Source: Bacteroidaceae bacterium
GTDB lineage: Bacteria > Bacteroidota > Bacteroidia > Bacteroidales > Bacteroidaceae
Direction of reading: 5' to 3'
DNA length: 64,000 nucleotides
Assembly (NCBI GenBank): GCA_017445925.1
Contig: JAFSRW010000052.1
Coordinates: forward strand, 1-64,000
In this document: positions 35,299-46,099 of the stretch, piece by piece
Position numbering within the stretch: position 1 is the first letter of the stretch
Layout: every line of letters begins with the position of its first letter
Notes under the pieces: model-generated
Databases searched by the model: none
Told to the model about the DNA's origin: nothing
What the model saw: the letters and a program-made list of their open reading frames with translations, nothing else
Made by a program: the position numbers and the translations under genes

Positions 35299-37611
35299 AT
35301 GAAAAAGTCATCATTCCTGACAATATTGTTGTTCTTTGTTGTTTGCACTTGTCTGCAAGCAGCCCAAATAGGTTCATGGAAGGTTTACCCCAGTTATCAC
35401 AATGCTCAGAAGAGTGTAGCTATGGGAAAAACCATCTATACGGTGGCAAATGGTGACCTTTTCTCGTATAATACGGAAGACACAGAGGTCAGAACATACG
35501 ATAATCTGGGTATCTTAAATGATGTGGATATTGTTGATATAGGTTATAGTCAGGAGGCAAAAAAAGTTATTCTGGTTTATTCCAACAGCAATATCGACCT
35601 TTTGGATGCTGATGATAATGTGCAGAATCTTTCGGCACTAAAGGACAAGTCGCTTTTCGGAAAGGAAATTAGTGGCATGTGTATTTATGGCTCTATGGCA
35701 TATTTATCTACAGGTTTTGGATTCGTGGAAGTGGATATGAAGGAGGGCGTATTTCGGAACACATACCGTTTAGGCTTTACTGCTAAGAGCATTGCGGTAA
35801 ATGCAGACAATATTTTCTTGGCTACTTCAACGGGTTTGTTCAGATGTTCTAAAGCAGATAATATGCAGGATGTGGCCAACTGGAAGAAACATCATGGATT
35901 TATCGATTGGAGTCGGATCCTGTTTCATGGTGACCAATTGGTAGGCGTACGTATCGATACACTTTATCAGATAGATACACAAAAGGCTTTTACCATCGAG
36001 AAAGTCTGCAAGGATAAGAGCACCGTAGGTTTTCTGTGTGAAACAAACGACCAGCTCTTTTGGGGAAAATCAGACGCTATTCGCTACGCTTCAACGTTGC
36101 CCAGCTATTCCGTTATCACGGAAGACAACACATGGAGCGATGTAACCTATTTGGATGGCACATATTGGGTTAGCGACCAGTACAAAGGTCTTCAAGGCTA
36201 TAAGTTGGCAGACGGACAATTGCAGGTAACAGTTTCCTCAATCATCCCTAACAGCCCAGTGCGCAACCTTTCTTATAGGTTGCAATGGGTAGGAAACCGT
36301 CTGTTAGTAGCCGGTGGTATTAATACGGTTGCAGGTTTTTATAACAAGCCAACGTCTATGTACCTTGAGGACAACCAGTGGACAAATTTCGAGGAGATGA
36401 CGGAAATCCCAGAAGAATATAGCAGAATCAATCTGGCCAATACTACAGACTTGGTGCAAGACCCCAGTGACCCTACACATCACTTTGCCTCTTTGCACAG
36501 AAACGGACTTTTTGAGTACAAAGACGGCAAGTTTGTAAAATTCTATAATTGTGATAATAGTCCATTGCAAAGTATCTTGCCCATGAGTAAATACTACATG
36601 AATTATGTATCTTGCGCTGGACTGAAACATGATATGGAGAATAATTTGTGGATGCTTTGTTCTCAGACGGATACTATAGTTCGTGTGTTGAGACCAAATG
36701 GCAAATGGGAAGCTATTTATTGTGAGCCAATTGCTCATGCCTCACTTTGCGATAATATCTTATTGCATAGCTCAGGATTGGTATTCGTAACCAGCAGACG
36801 ACTGGATATGAGGGGCATCTGTTGTATAGATACCAAGGGAACACTTGGTAACAATAAGGACGATCAGAGTATCTTGCATCAGGAAATCGTGAACCAGGAC
36901 GAAACGGTGTATAATCCTGATGAGTTTTACGGAATCTGTGAGGACTTAGACGGAAGAATCTGGTTTGGAACTACGTTGGGCCTTTTTGTGATTGATGACG
37001 CAACAACCGTTTTCGAAAAGAATTTCCGTTTCACTCAGGTTAAGGTGAATCGCAACGACGGAAGTGGCTTGGCCGATTATCTGTTGAGCGGCCTGCCTGT
37101 AACGTGCATTACCGTTGATGGTGCCAACAGAAAGTGGGTTGGAACACAGAATAATGGTGTTTTCTTGGTTTCTGCCGACGGGCAAGAGACTATTCACCAT
37201 TTTACGACAGAAGATTCTCCCTTGTTGAGCGATGCTATTCAGGACATTGCGGTTAATCCCATAACCGGTGAGGTAGCCATAGGAACAGAAAAGGGCTTGT
37301 GCAGTTATATGAGCGATGCCATAGAGGCTGCTGACGATTTGGTTAAGGACGATGTCTTGGTTTACCCCAATCCCGTAAAATCGGACTATACTGGCCCTAT
37401 TGCCATAAAGGGTCTGACTATGGATGCTGAGGTTAAGATTCTGAGTTCCAGCGGTCAGTTGGTATGGAGCGGTATTTCTTCTGGCGGACTTGTTACCTGG
37501 AACGGTTGTAACATGCGAGGTAATCGTGTGGCATCTGGCATCTACCATGTGGTAGCAAACGACAATGCGGGCAACAAAGCTATTGTCACCCGCATCGTCA
37601 TAATCAAATAA
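35299..37611 (+). CDS. porZ: T9SS component PorZ
   Basis: A 770-residue exported protein matching PorZ, the surface T9SS factor that in Porphyromonas delivers anionic LPS to the sortase for cargo attachment. It has a signal peptide (FLTILLFFVVCTCLQAA). The N terminus IGSWKVYPSYHNAQKSVAMG is typical. Two seven-bladed propeller-like regions run from about 25 to 680 (recurring GLFVIDD, GVFLVSADG, GTEKGLCSY blades). The C-terminal type A sorting domain starts VYPNPVKSDYTG and ends NKAIVTRIVIIK. The usual Bacteroidales position after rdgB supports the call. Other Por genes are not in this window. Confidence 0.88.
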   Translation: MKKSSFLTILLFFVVCTCLQAAQIGSWKVYPSYHNAQKSVAMGKTIYTVANGDLFSYNTEDTEVRTYDNLGILNDVDIVDIGYSQEAKKVILVYSNSNIDLLDADDNVQNLSALKDKSLFGKEISGMCIYGSMAYLSTGFGFVEVDMKEGVFRNTYRLGFTAKSIAVNADNIFLATSTGLFRCSKADNMQDVANWKKHHGFIDWSRILFHGDQLVGVRIDTLYQIDTQKAFTIEKVCKDKSTVGFLCETNDQLFWGKSDAIRYASTLPSYSVITEDNTWSDVTYLDGTYWVSDQYKGLQGYKLADGQLQVTVSSIIPNSPVRNLSYRLQWVGNRLLVAGGINTVAGFYNKPTSMYLEDNQWTNFEEMTEIPEEYSRINLANTTDLVQDPSDPTHHFASLHRNGLFEYKDGKFVKFYNCDNSPLQSILPMSKYYMNYVSCAGLKHDMENNLWMLCSQTDTIVRVLRPNGKWEAIYCEPIAHASLCDNILLHSSGLVFVTSRRLDMRGICCIDTKGTLGNNKDDQSILHQEIVNQDETVYNPDEFYGICEDLDGRIWFGTTLGLFVIDDATTVFEKNFRFTQVKVNRNDGSGLADYLLSGLPVTCITVDGANRKWVGTQNNGVFLVSADGQETIHHFTTEDSPLLSDAIQDIAVNPITGEVAIGTEKGLCSYMSDAIEAADDLVKDDVLVYPNPVKSDYTGPIAIKGLTMDAEVKILSSSGQLVWSGISSGGLVTWNGCNMRGNRVASGIYHVVANDNAGNKAIVTRIVIIK

Positions 37612-37617
37612 TGTATC

Positions 37618-38364
37618 TTAGAATCTGTAACCCACGGTTATACTGAAGTTGAAATTCTTAACCTTGGGAAGAGACATGCCTACATTATCAAAATAGTCAT
37701 CGCGTAAACTGGTACGATAGATATCGGCAAAACCCCAGTCGCATCCAATCATCAGGTTGTAATGCTGCTCATACTCGGCACCGATGCGGAAGCCAATACC
37801 GGCATCCCATCGCTGGAAGGGAAGTTTGTTGGGATTTCCGGGGTCAAAATCGTAATTCTTGAAAGCATTATAGTCAAGTTCATCTTCTGCGTCTCTAACA
37901 GCATCACCGTCACCATCGATGTTGCATCTGTGACGACCGCCTACACCAACTGCAAAATAAGGACCAAGTTCTCCGTAGAAGCCTAAATTGTCCATAACGT
38001 TGTAGCGAAAACCAACTCGAATGGGAACTTCAATGTAATGAAGGGCATACTTGAGAGTACCTGAGTAGGCTGTAGTGGGGTCATTGATGCTAAAAAACAT
38101 ATCGGAAACCTTACCACCCTTCATCGTCCAGTCAACTCCTGCTGTAAGGTAAGTTCCGTGAGCCTTGGGGAGCATAAAGTCTGCTCTGATTCCCATCTGG
38201 GCTCCAGCTTTTGCGCCGTAACCGCTGTTCTGAAGCTTGGAAATGTTCATGCCAAAGAATCCCATCCAACTTAGGCCTGCTTCAGGCTCGTTTTCAAACT
38301 CAAATGCCATAGCATTGCCAGTGTAAAGTGCTAAAGCAAGGATTAAACTAAAAATCTTCTTCAT
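37618..38364 (-). CDS. Outer-membrane beta-barrel protein (OMP_b-brl type)
   Basis: A 248-residue protein with signal peptide MKKIFSLILALALYTGNAMA, then alternating amphipathic strands ending in the terminal-aromatic strand NFSITVGYRF, as expected for an eight-stranded outer-membrane barrel (PF13568-like). An Asp-rich loop (GDGDAVRDAEDELD) may bind calcium. It follows dacB by 41 bases on the same strand and probably shares its transcript. Function unknown. Confidence 0.8.
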   Translation of the reverse strand: MKKIFSLILALALYTGNAMAFEFENEPEAGLSWMGFFGMNISKLQNSGYGAKAGAQMGIRADFMLPKAHGTYLTAGVDWTMKGGKVSDMFFSINDPTTAYSGTLKYALHYIEVPIRVGFRYNVMDNLGFYGELGPYFAVGVGGRHRCNIDGDGDAVRDAEDELDYNAFKNYDFDPGNPNKLPFQRWDAGIGFRIGAEYEQHYNLMIGCDWGFADIYRTSLRDDYFDNVGMSLPKVKNFNFSITVGYRF

Positions 38365-38405
38365 ATTAAAACGGATTTAATATTAATAATGTTAAACTGA
38401 ATAAT

Positions 38406-39710
38406 CTATTGACAAAGTGCATTGCAGACTTCATTCTGGAAGTCTCTTCCTGACCTGCCGGAACTTATGCCTTGGTTTATAATACAGAACGACAGAACAT
38501 GCCCATTTCTGGCCGTAAGATAGCCTGCGAGCGAGGAAATGCCAGTCACAGTTCCGGTCTTTGCGTGTACATTATTATATGCTGGCGTATCTTGCATACG
38601 ATTACTTAACGTTCCATCCACGCCTGCAATGGGGAGTGCGGGATAAAGATGTTGGTATATCTCGGGTTTGCTGAATGCGTAATTCAGTAAACACACCAAT
38701 AATTCTGGCGACACATAATTGTAAAGAGAGAGTCCGCTGCCATCAGCAATCTGATATGATTCGGAATCCAATCCAAGTTCTTCAATCAGGTCGTAGATTA
38801 GCTTTGCCGCTTGTTTCCTTCCTGCGTTCTTCTGTCCCGAATAGGCAGCAAGCTGATAAAACAGACATTCGGCAAAAATGTTGTGGCTGTTCTTTAGTAT
38901 TGGTTCCAGCACCTCGTCAATGGTATGGGTAATACATACTATTGATTTGCTGTCAGCAGGTGCTTGCTGTTGTCTCACGCCAGCTCTGCTACGTTTCACT
39001 CCTGCTTTGGTAAGTGCTCTGTTCCATTCGCTGTTGAAATCATCTTTTGCATTCACCATCAAGGCCGAGAGTGGTCCGTAGTCATCATCCCAGCACCAAC
39101 CCCATCCGTAGGGAAGGTCATCTTTCATGCTCAAGTCGGTGTACATATTCCCTGTAATGCTGTTAATGCCAGCGTTACGCAGTGCTTTTGCCATTGTATT
39201 CAAATCGGAGGGCGACAACAGCGGATCCATACCTCCCACAACGTACACATCGCCCTGCAATGTTCCATTTGCAATGGTTCCCTTTACTCTCAAATCCGTC
39301 TTAAAGTTGTATTCTCCGCCCAGATAATGCAAGCTGCTGATGCTGGTAATCAGTTTTTCTGTAGAAGCTGGACGCATGCGATGAGAGGCATTGACCGCGT
39401 AAAGAGGCTGTTTTTCCGTAAGGTCGAAAACGTAAAGCCCCAGTTGTGTGGTCTCAAAAAGAGGAAGTTGGCAAAGAGAGTCTAATCTGGCTTGTATGGT
39501 GTCCTTCCAGGTAACGGGCGTCACCACTTCAGCTACCACAACGGGTGTGGATAATTCCACCTTTGAGTTTTCTGTTATTTTGATGGGGCCGTTATAGGGA
39601 TATTGCACAGATTTGCGCGAGCCGCAACTGCAAAGGAGAAGCAGAAATGCTAATGGAAGTATGCCCTTGTTTGCCTTAACACCGAAAAACAAAGATTTTT
39701 CACTTTTCAT
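38406..39710 (-). CDS. dacB: D-alanyl-D-alanine carboxypeptidase/endopeptidase, PBP4 family
   Basis: Class C penicillin-binding protein that trims or cleaves peptidoglycan peptides in the periplasm. The 434-residue product is a lipoprotein (LLLLCSCGSR lipobox). Catalytic motifs in order: ASTEKLITS (SxxK), DGSGLSLYN (SxN-type, written SLYN) and HAKTGTVTG (KTG). Slightly shorter than typical PBP4. Its start codon lies inside a word-repeat tract (39694-39740), and the first residues MKSEKSL are encoded by it; internal starts are possible. Confidence 0.9.
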   Translation of the reverse strand: MKSEKSLFFGVKANKGILPLAFLLLLCSCGSRKSVQYPYNGPIKITENSKVELSTPVVVAEVVTPVTWKDTIQARLDSLCQLPLFETTQLGLYVFDLTEKQPLYAVNASHRMRPASTEKLITSISSLHYLGGEYNFKTDLRVKGTIANGTLQGDVYVVGGMDPLLSPSDLNTMAKALRNAGINSITGNMYTDLSMKDDLPYGWGWCWDDDYGPLSALMVNAKDDFNSEWNRALTKAGVKRSRAGVRQQQAPADSKSIVCITHTIDEVLEPILKNSHNIFAECLFYQLAAYSGQKNAGRKQAAKLIYDLIEELGLDSESYQIADGSGLSLYNYVSPELLVCLLNYAFSKPEIYQHLYPALPIAGVDGTLSNRMQDTPAYNNVHAKTGTVTGISSLAGYLTARNGHVLSFCIINQGISSGRSGRDFQNEVCNALCQ

Positions 39711-39739
39711 TCTTCACTCTTTATTCTTTTTTTTCATTG

Positions 39740-39797
39740 CAAAGATAAAGAAAAAAACGCTAAAAGTTACAACTATACAACTTTTTGAGTATTTTTG
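39740..39797. promoter_or_regulatory. Divergent -7 boxes between dacB and nadB
   Basis: Minus-strand TATCTTTG (complement of 39740-39747) faces dacB, and plus-strand TATTTTTG (39790-39797) faces nadB, giving leaders of about 25-35 bases. Clear -33 TTTG boxes are not seen at canonical spacing for either. Confidence 0.55.
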
Positions 39798-39830
39798 CAT
39801 CAGAAATGGCTTAAAAATAGGCAGGATATC

Positions 39831-41426
39831 ATGATAAAGAAATTCGATTTTCTGATTATTGGCAGCGGTGTAGCGGGAATGAGCTACGCGCTGAAGGTTG
39901 CTAACGCAGGTAAGGGAAAGGTTGCCCTGATCTGTAAAACATCGTTAGAGGAAGCAAATACCGCAAAGGCTCAGGGTGGTATAGCCTCAGTTACCAATCT
40001 GTTGGTGGATAACTTCGAGAAACACATCGAGGACACCATGATAGCTGGTGACTACATCAGCGATCCAGCTGCAGTTGAGCAGGTCGTGAAGAATGGTCCC
40101 GAAGGTATCAGGGAGCTGGTGCAGTGGGGTGTCAATTTCGATAAGAACGAGAAAGGCGAGTTCGACCTTCATCGCGAGGGAGGACACTCTGAGTTCCGTA
40201 TCCTGCACCATGCTGACGATACGGGAGCCGAGATTCAGCGCGGCTTGATGGAGGCTGTGAGGAATAACCCCAATATTGAGATTCTGGAGAATCATTTCGC
40301 TGTTGAAATAATCACCCAGCACCATTTGGGAATACGTGTAACCCGTAGGACACCAGACATTGAATGCTACGGAGCATACGTGCTGAATCCTAAGACGGGA
40401 AAGGTGGATACCTATCTGTCTAAGGTTACGCTGATGGCAACAGGTGGAACGGGAGCTATTTATGCTACTACTTCTAATCCCAATATTGCTACGGGCGACG
40501 GAATAGCTATGGTTTATCGTGCCAAGGGAAAAGTAAAGGATATGGAGTTTGTACAGTTCCATCCAACCGTTCTTTATAATCCCAAGGAGACTCATCCTGC
40601 TTATCTGATAACGGAAGCCATGCGTGGCTACGGAGGTATTCTTCGTCTGCCTAATGGCGAGGAGTTTATGCAGAAATATGACGAGCGTTTGAGCCTTGCC
40701 CCACGTGATATTGTGGCTCGTGCCATTGACCGTGAGATGAAGATTCACGGTTTGGACCACGTTTGTCTGGATGTAACACATAAGGATGCTGAGGAGACCA
40801 AGCATCACTTCCCCAACATTTACGCCAAGTGCCTGAGCATAGGTATAGACATCACCAAGCAGTATATCCCTGTGGCTCCCAGTGCCCATTATATGTGTGG
40901 AGGTATTAAAGTCGACCTTGACGGACAGAGCAGCATCAAGCGTCTGTATGCCGTTGGAGAATGCTCTTGTACTGGTTTACATGGAGGCAACCGTTTGGCC
41001 AGCAATTCACTCATAGAGGCGGTTGTGTATGCTGCTGCTGCCGCTAAGCATTCATTGGAATGCATCGACGACTACGACTTTAACGAAAAGGTTCCTGAGT
41101 GGAATGATGAGGGTACTATGACCAACGAAGAGAAGGTCCTTATTGCCCAAGACGTAAAGGAGGTGAATCAGATTATGAGTACCTATGTGGGTATTGTCCG
41201 TAGTGATTTGCGTCTGCACAGAGCTTGGGAACGATTGGATTTGCTGTATGAGGAGACTGAGCACCTCTTTAAGCGTGTGAAACCCACAAGGGACATCTGC
41301 GAACTCCGTAATATGATTAATGTGGGCTATCTGATAACCCGTCAGGCCATAGAACGTAAGGAGAGTAGGGGATTGCATTATACGATTGACTACCCCAAAC
41401 ATGCGCTAGACCAGAAAAAGGGTTAA
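39831..41426 (+). CDS. nadB: L-aspartate oxidase
   Basis: FAD enzyme that oxidises L-aspartate to iminoaspartate, the first step of NAD synthesis. The 531-residue product starts MIKKFDFLIIGSGVAGMSYAL at 39831 behind AGGATAT; an ATG 12 codons earlier gives a poor N terminus. Flavoprotein motifs: IIGSGVAGMSYAL, AKAQGGIASV, the active-site region HREGGHSEFRILHHADDTG (two pieces: HREGGHSEFRILHH, ADDTG) and HGGNRLASNSLIEAVVY. NadA and NadC are not in the window. Confidence 0.95.
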   Translation: MIKKFDFLIIGSGVAGMSYALKVANAGKGKVALICKTSLEEANTAKAQGGIASVTNLLVDNFEKHIEDTMIAGDYISDPAAVEQVVKNGPEGIRELVQWGVNFDKNEKGEFDLHREGGHSEFRILHHADDTGAEIQRGLMEAVRNNPNIEILENHFAVEIITQHHLGIRVTRRTPDIECYGAYVLNPKTGKVDTYLSKVTLMATGGTGAIYATTSNPNIATGDGIAMVYRAKGKVKDMEFVQFHPTVLYNPKETHPAYLITEAMRGYGGILRLPNGEEFMQKYDERLSLAPRDIVARAIDREMKIHGLDHVCLDVTHKDAEETKHHFPNIYAKCLSIGIDITKQYIPVAPSAHYMCGGIKVDLDGQSSIKRLYAVGECSCTGLHGGNRLASNSLIEAVVYAAAAAKHSLECIDDYDFNEKVPEWNDEGTMTNEEKVLIAQDVKEVNQIMSTYVGIVRSDLRLHRAWERLDLLYEETEHLFKRVKPTRDICELRNMINVGYLITRQAIERKESRGLHYTIDYPKHALDQKKG

Positions 41427-41487
41427 AGGGTTAAAAAGTTAAAAGGTTAAAAAGTTGGCAAAAAACTTGTCAACTCGTCAACTCAAA
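41420..41487 (+). repeat. Short-word tract at the nadB-trkH junction
   Basis: Words GGGTTAAA, GGTTAAAAAG, TTAAAAGGTT run from the nadB stop, followed by an inverted form, ACTTGTCAACTCGTCAACTC. It fills the whole junction up to the trkH ATG. Confidence 0.65.
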
Positions 41488-41491
41488 AATA

Positions 41492-42964
41492 ATGAAGAAG
41501 AGCATCTTTGGAATCCTTATTATGATGGAGAGCCTTTTCCTGGGGCTTTCCCTCATTGTGGCACTCGTCTACAACGAGGCGTGCTGGAAGGTTTTCGGAG
41601 TGGTTGCTGCCTTTGCTCTTGTGCTGGGATCCTTCTGTAAGTATTTGGGCGAGCGAGAACAGTCTGCCCGTTTTACCCGCTCTGACAGTTTCCTTGTTGT
41701 TGCTCTTTCGTGGATTATTTTTTCTTTGATTGGAATGGTGCCTTTCCTCTTTATCGCAGGGATGGATTTGCCCAGCTCGTTCTTCGAGACCATGAGCGGA
41801 TTCACCACCACGGGTGCTACATGCATTGATGACATTGACTCTCTGCCCCATTCCCTGCTCTTCTGGCGAGCTATCACACAGTGGATAGGAGGTTTGGGAA
41901 TTGTTGTTTTTTCCTTTGCCCTTATTCCTGTTTATGAATTCCGCAATAGTAATATGTACTCTGCCGAGGTAACAGGCCTTAGTCTGGATAAGTTACGCCC
42001 AAAGATTGGTGCTACAGCCCGTCGTATGTTGCTTATCTACCTGTTCCTGACTTCCCTGTGCGCCTTTATGTATTGGATGGGGCCCATGAATTTGTATGAT
42101 GCCGTCTGCCACTCGTTTACCACTATTGCTACGGGTGGTTTCAGCACCCACACCCAGAGTATGGCGTTTTTCCATAGCTCATATATTGAATATGTGGCTT
42201 GTGTCTTTATGTTGGTCAGCAGTGTTAATTTCTCACTCTACTATTACCTCAGCATCAGACGCAGCAGTGCTCTGTTTAAAAACGAGGAGTTCAGGGCGTT
42301 CTTTGCCATGATAGCCATTGCAGTTTTTGGCTTTATGCTACTCTTCTATTTTGCCCCCATTCCATCAAGTGCAGAAGGGACTTTGCCAGTAGGGTTCGAA
42401 GAGACCTTCCGCTCCTCACTTTTCCATGTAAGCAGCGTAATGACCAGCACGGGTTTTGCTGCGCAGAAGTTCGACTATGTAGCATGGGGAGCCTCCTTCT
42501 GGATGCCAACGGTTGTTATTATGGCTATAGGAGCTTGTGCCGGTAGTACAGCAGGTGGTATTAAAGTGGTAAGAATTCTTATCTGTGCCAAGAGTGTACT
42601 CAAGGAATTTGTCCTGCTGTTACACCCAAGGGCTGTGATAGGTGTCAGAATCAGTGGGCATATTGTTCCAGACGACAGAGTTCGTCGTGCCTTAGCCTTT
42701 ATCTTCCTTTATATCATACTGGTGGTAATAGCCATGCTTTGCTACAGCCTTTTGGGGGCTGATGTAGATACCGCTCTTGGTAGTAGTATCAGTATGCTCA
42801 GCAATGTAGGTCCCGCCACAGGAAGCACAGGCCCAGCCAGCAACTTTGCCCATGTTCCGGCAGCAGGAAAATGGCTCATGAGTGCCTATATGCTAATAGG
42901 TCGTTTGGAGATTTTCACCATCCTCTTCCTCCTCATGCCCAGCTTCTGGAAGGAAAGGAACTAA
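41492..42964 (+). CDS. trkH: TrkH-family potassium uptake protein
   Basis: A 490-residue K+ translocation subunit in the inner membrane. Four pore-loop filters of the TrkH/KtrB fold are visible: FTTTGATCI, TIATGGFSTH, MTSTGFAA and VGPATGSTGPA. MKKSIFGILIMMESLFLGLSL begins the first membrane segment. The regulatory RCK subunit (TrkA/KtrA) is not in the window. It converges on iorB with a four-base overlap of the 3' ends. Confidence 0.93.
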   Translation: MKKSIFGILIMMESLFLGLSLIVALVYNEACWKVFGVVAAFALVLGSFCKYLGEREQSARFTRSDSFLVVALSWIIFSLIGMVPFLFIAGMDLPSSFFETMSGFTTTGATCIDDIDSLPHSLLFWRAITQWIGGLGIVVFSFALIPVYEFRNSNMYSAEVTGLSLDKLRPKIGATARRMLLIYLFLTSLCAFMYWMGPMNLYDAVCHSFTTIATGGFSTHTQSMAFFHSSYIEYVACVFMLVSSVNFSLYYYLSIRRSSALFKNEEFRAFFAMIAIAVFGFMLLFYFAPIPSSAEGTLPVGFEETFRSSLFHVSSVMTSTGFAAQKFDYVAWGASFWMPTVVIMAIGACAGSTAGGIKVVRILICAKSVLKEFVLLLHPRAVIGVRISGHIVPDDRVRRALAFIFLYIILVVIAMLCYSLLGADVDTALGSSISMLSNVGPATGSTGPASNFAHVPAAGKWLMSAYMLIGRLEIFTILFLLMPSFWKERN

Positions 42965-43533
42965 CCTTGCTGTTCCCTTCCTATAGATAATGCCTTTACG
43001 TTGGCCTCCACAATGGCATCACCCTTGCGGGCAAAGACGCGACGGATGGCAGCTTCCAGTTTATCGTAATCTATACCGAGAGCTTTCTGAGCAGCACCCA
43101 ACAGAATGACGTTGGCAGAACGGGGCACCTGATTGTCCTTGGCCAACTGTTCAATATCTATGGCTACCACATGGGGGAGTTTAGCAAGCTCGGCCTTAAT
43201 ATCCTCAATATTGGGATAGTTGGGGATGTTAATGAATGGAGCGCTGGAGGTAATAACCCAACCTTCCTTATTCAGATAAGGCAAATAGCGTAGGGCCTCC
43301 ATAGGTTCCATAGAGATAATAACATCTGCCCCTCCCAGAGGGATAAGGTCGCTGGCAATGGGGTTGCTGCTGATGCGCAGGTTCGATTGTACATCGCCGC
43401 CTCGCTGACTCATTCCGTGTACCTCGGCCTGCTTGATATATAGGTTCTCATTCATGGCTGCTTCGCCAATGATGGTGGCTATTGAGAGGATTCCTTGTCC
43501 TCCCACACCACAAAGGATGATATCTGTTTTCAT
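42961..43533 (-). CDS. iorB: Indolepyruvate oxidoreductase, beta subunit
   Basis: Small subunit of the ferredoxin-dependent 2-oxoacid oxidoreductase that converts aryl pyruvates (from Trp, Phe, Tyr) to aryl-acetyl-CoA. The 190-residue product starts MKTDIILCGVGGQGILS at 43533; an upstream in-frame start would add ten residues encoded by the word repeat. The GVGGQG motif and EVHGMSQRGGDVQSNLR are typical of the gamma-domain family. It follows iorA by 36 bases of short-word repeat. Confidence 0.93.
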   Translation of the reverse strand: MKTDIILCGVGGQGILSIATIIGEAAMNENLYIKQAEVHGMSQRGGDVQSNLRISSNPIASDLIPLGGADVIISMEPMEALRYLPYLNKEGWVITSSAPFINIPNYPNIEDIKAELAKLPHVVAIDIEQLAKDNQVPRSANVILLGAAQKALGIDYDKLEAAIRRVFARKGDAIVEANVKALSIGREQQG

Positions 43534-43569
43534 AATTGACAATTGAAAATTGATAATTGACAATTAAAA

Positions 43570-43576
<7 letters not shown>
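43534..43576. repeat. Short-word tract at the iorA-iorB junction
   Basis: AATTGACAATTGAAAATTG, then ATAATTGACAATTAAAATT: five AATTG(A)-type words filling the space between iorA and iorB and supplying the last codons of iorA. Confidence 0.65.
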
Positions 43577-45212
<1,636 letters not shown>

Positions 45213-45216
<4 letters not shown>

Positions 45217-45974
45217 ATTTTTATTTCAAATGTTTCTTTTTCGTTTTCAGCAGGAAATTTCTTCCTAAATTCCCTCAGCTTCTCCATATCTAAGAATGCC
45301 ACCGTGCAGTCTTCCTTATCTCTTTCGCACTCCGCGATAGCGTGTCCGTAAGGATGAATAATCGCAGATTCGCCGCTATAATCGCAGTTCCCGTCGTGCC
45401 CCACTCGGTTAGTACCTATCACGTAACATTGATTCTCTATGGCACGGGCTCGGAGTAGAGTCTTCCAAGCCTCAATCCGTACCGTAGGCCAGTTGGCCAC
45501 ACAGATAATGGCATCGTAATCCTTGCAGTATCGCATCCAAACGGGGAAACGAAGGTCGTAACACACGGTTAGCAGAAACCTTACGCCTCTCCATTCTACC
45601 ACCACGCGCTCGGTGCCACGCTCATAGTACTTGTCCTCGCCGCCGTAGGCAAAGAGGTGGCGTTTATTGTAAGCAGTTACAGCACCGTCAGGCTTCACAA
45701 AGTAAAAGCGGTTATAGAACTTACCGTCCTCCTCCACCGCAACGCTTCCTGCTATGGCAGCATTCTGTTGCTGTGCCATCTGTTTCATCCATTGGAGCGA
45801 AGCATCATCGCGCTCTGCCAGCCCCGAAGGTTCTGTCGCGAAGCCGGTCGACCACATCTCCGTCAGCACATAAAGGTCAGCATCCGGCTGCGCCTCTATC
45901 TGCTGCTGCAACCGGAGCCTGTTTTCTGCGGGTTTCCCCCACACAATATTGTGCTGTATAATGCTTACCTTCAC
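45213..45974 (-). CDS. Nitrilase-superfamily omega-amidase (YafV/Nit2-like)
   Basis: A 253-residue carbon-nitrogen hydrolase. The catalytic triad is visible: E39 in VLTEMW, Lys in YNKRHLF and Cys in LTVCYDLRFP. The set YNKRHLFAYGGEDKYY with CYDLRFPVW matches omega-amidases, which hydrolyse 2-oxoglutaramate or 2-oxosuccinamate left by glutamine/asparagine transaminases. It is first in an operon with iorAB, whose substrates are aryl-pyruvates made by transamination, so a joint role in aromatic amino-acid turnover is plausible (inference). Confidence 0.88.
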
Positions 45975-45996
45975 AATAAATACCTATTTCAGCTTG

Positions 45997-46095
45997 CAAA
46001 GTTACGATTAAGCGAGAGAAAAGCAAAAGAAAAGCTTGTTTTTCTTTTCTTTTCCGAGCGGAAGTAGATCGGAATTAAGTTCGAGACGCTGTTAC
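45997..46095 (-). promoter_or_regulatory. Promoter-hairpin module, omega-amidase-iorAB copy
   Basis: TTTG, 19 bases, TAACTTTG on the minus strand (complements of 46024-46027 and 45997-46004), with spacer CTCGCTTAATCG. The stem around the -33 box is long and A/T-biased: GAAAAG, C bulge, AAAAGAAAA paired with TTTTCTTTT, CTTTTC. Flank CCGAGCGGAAGTA and AAGTTCGAGAC follow. The distal stem is not conserved here. Confidence 0.78.
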
Positions 46096-46099
46096 AATA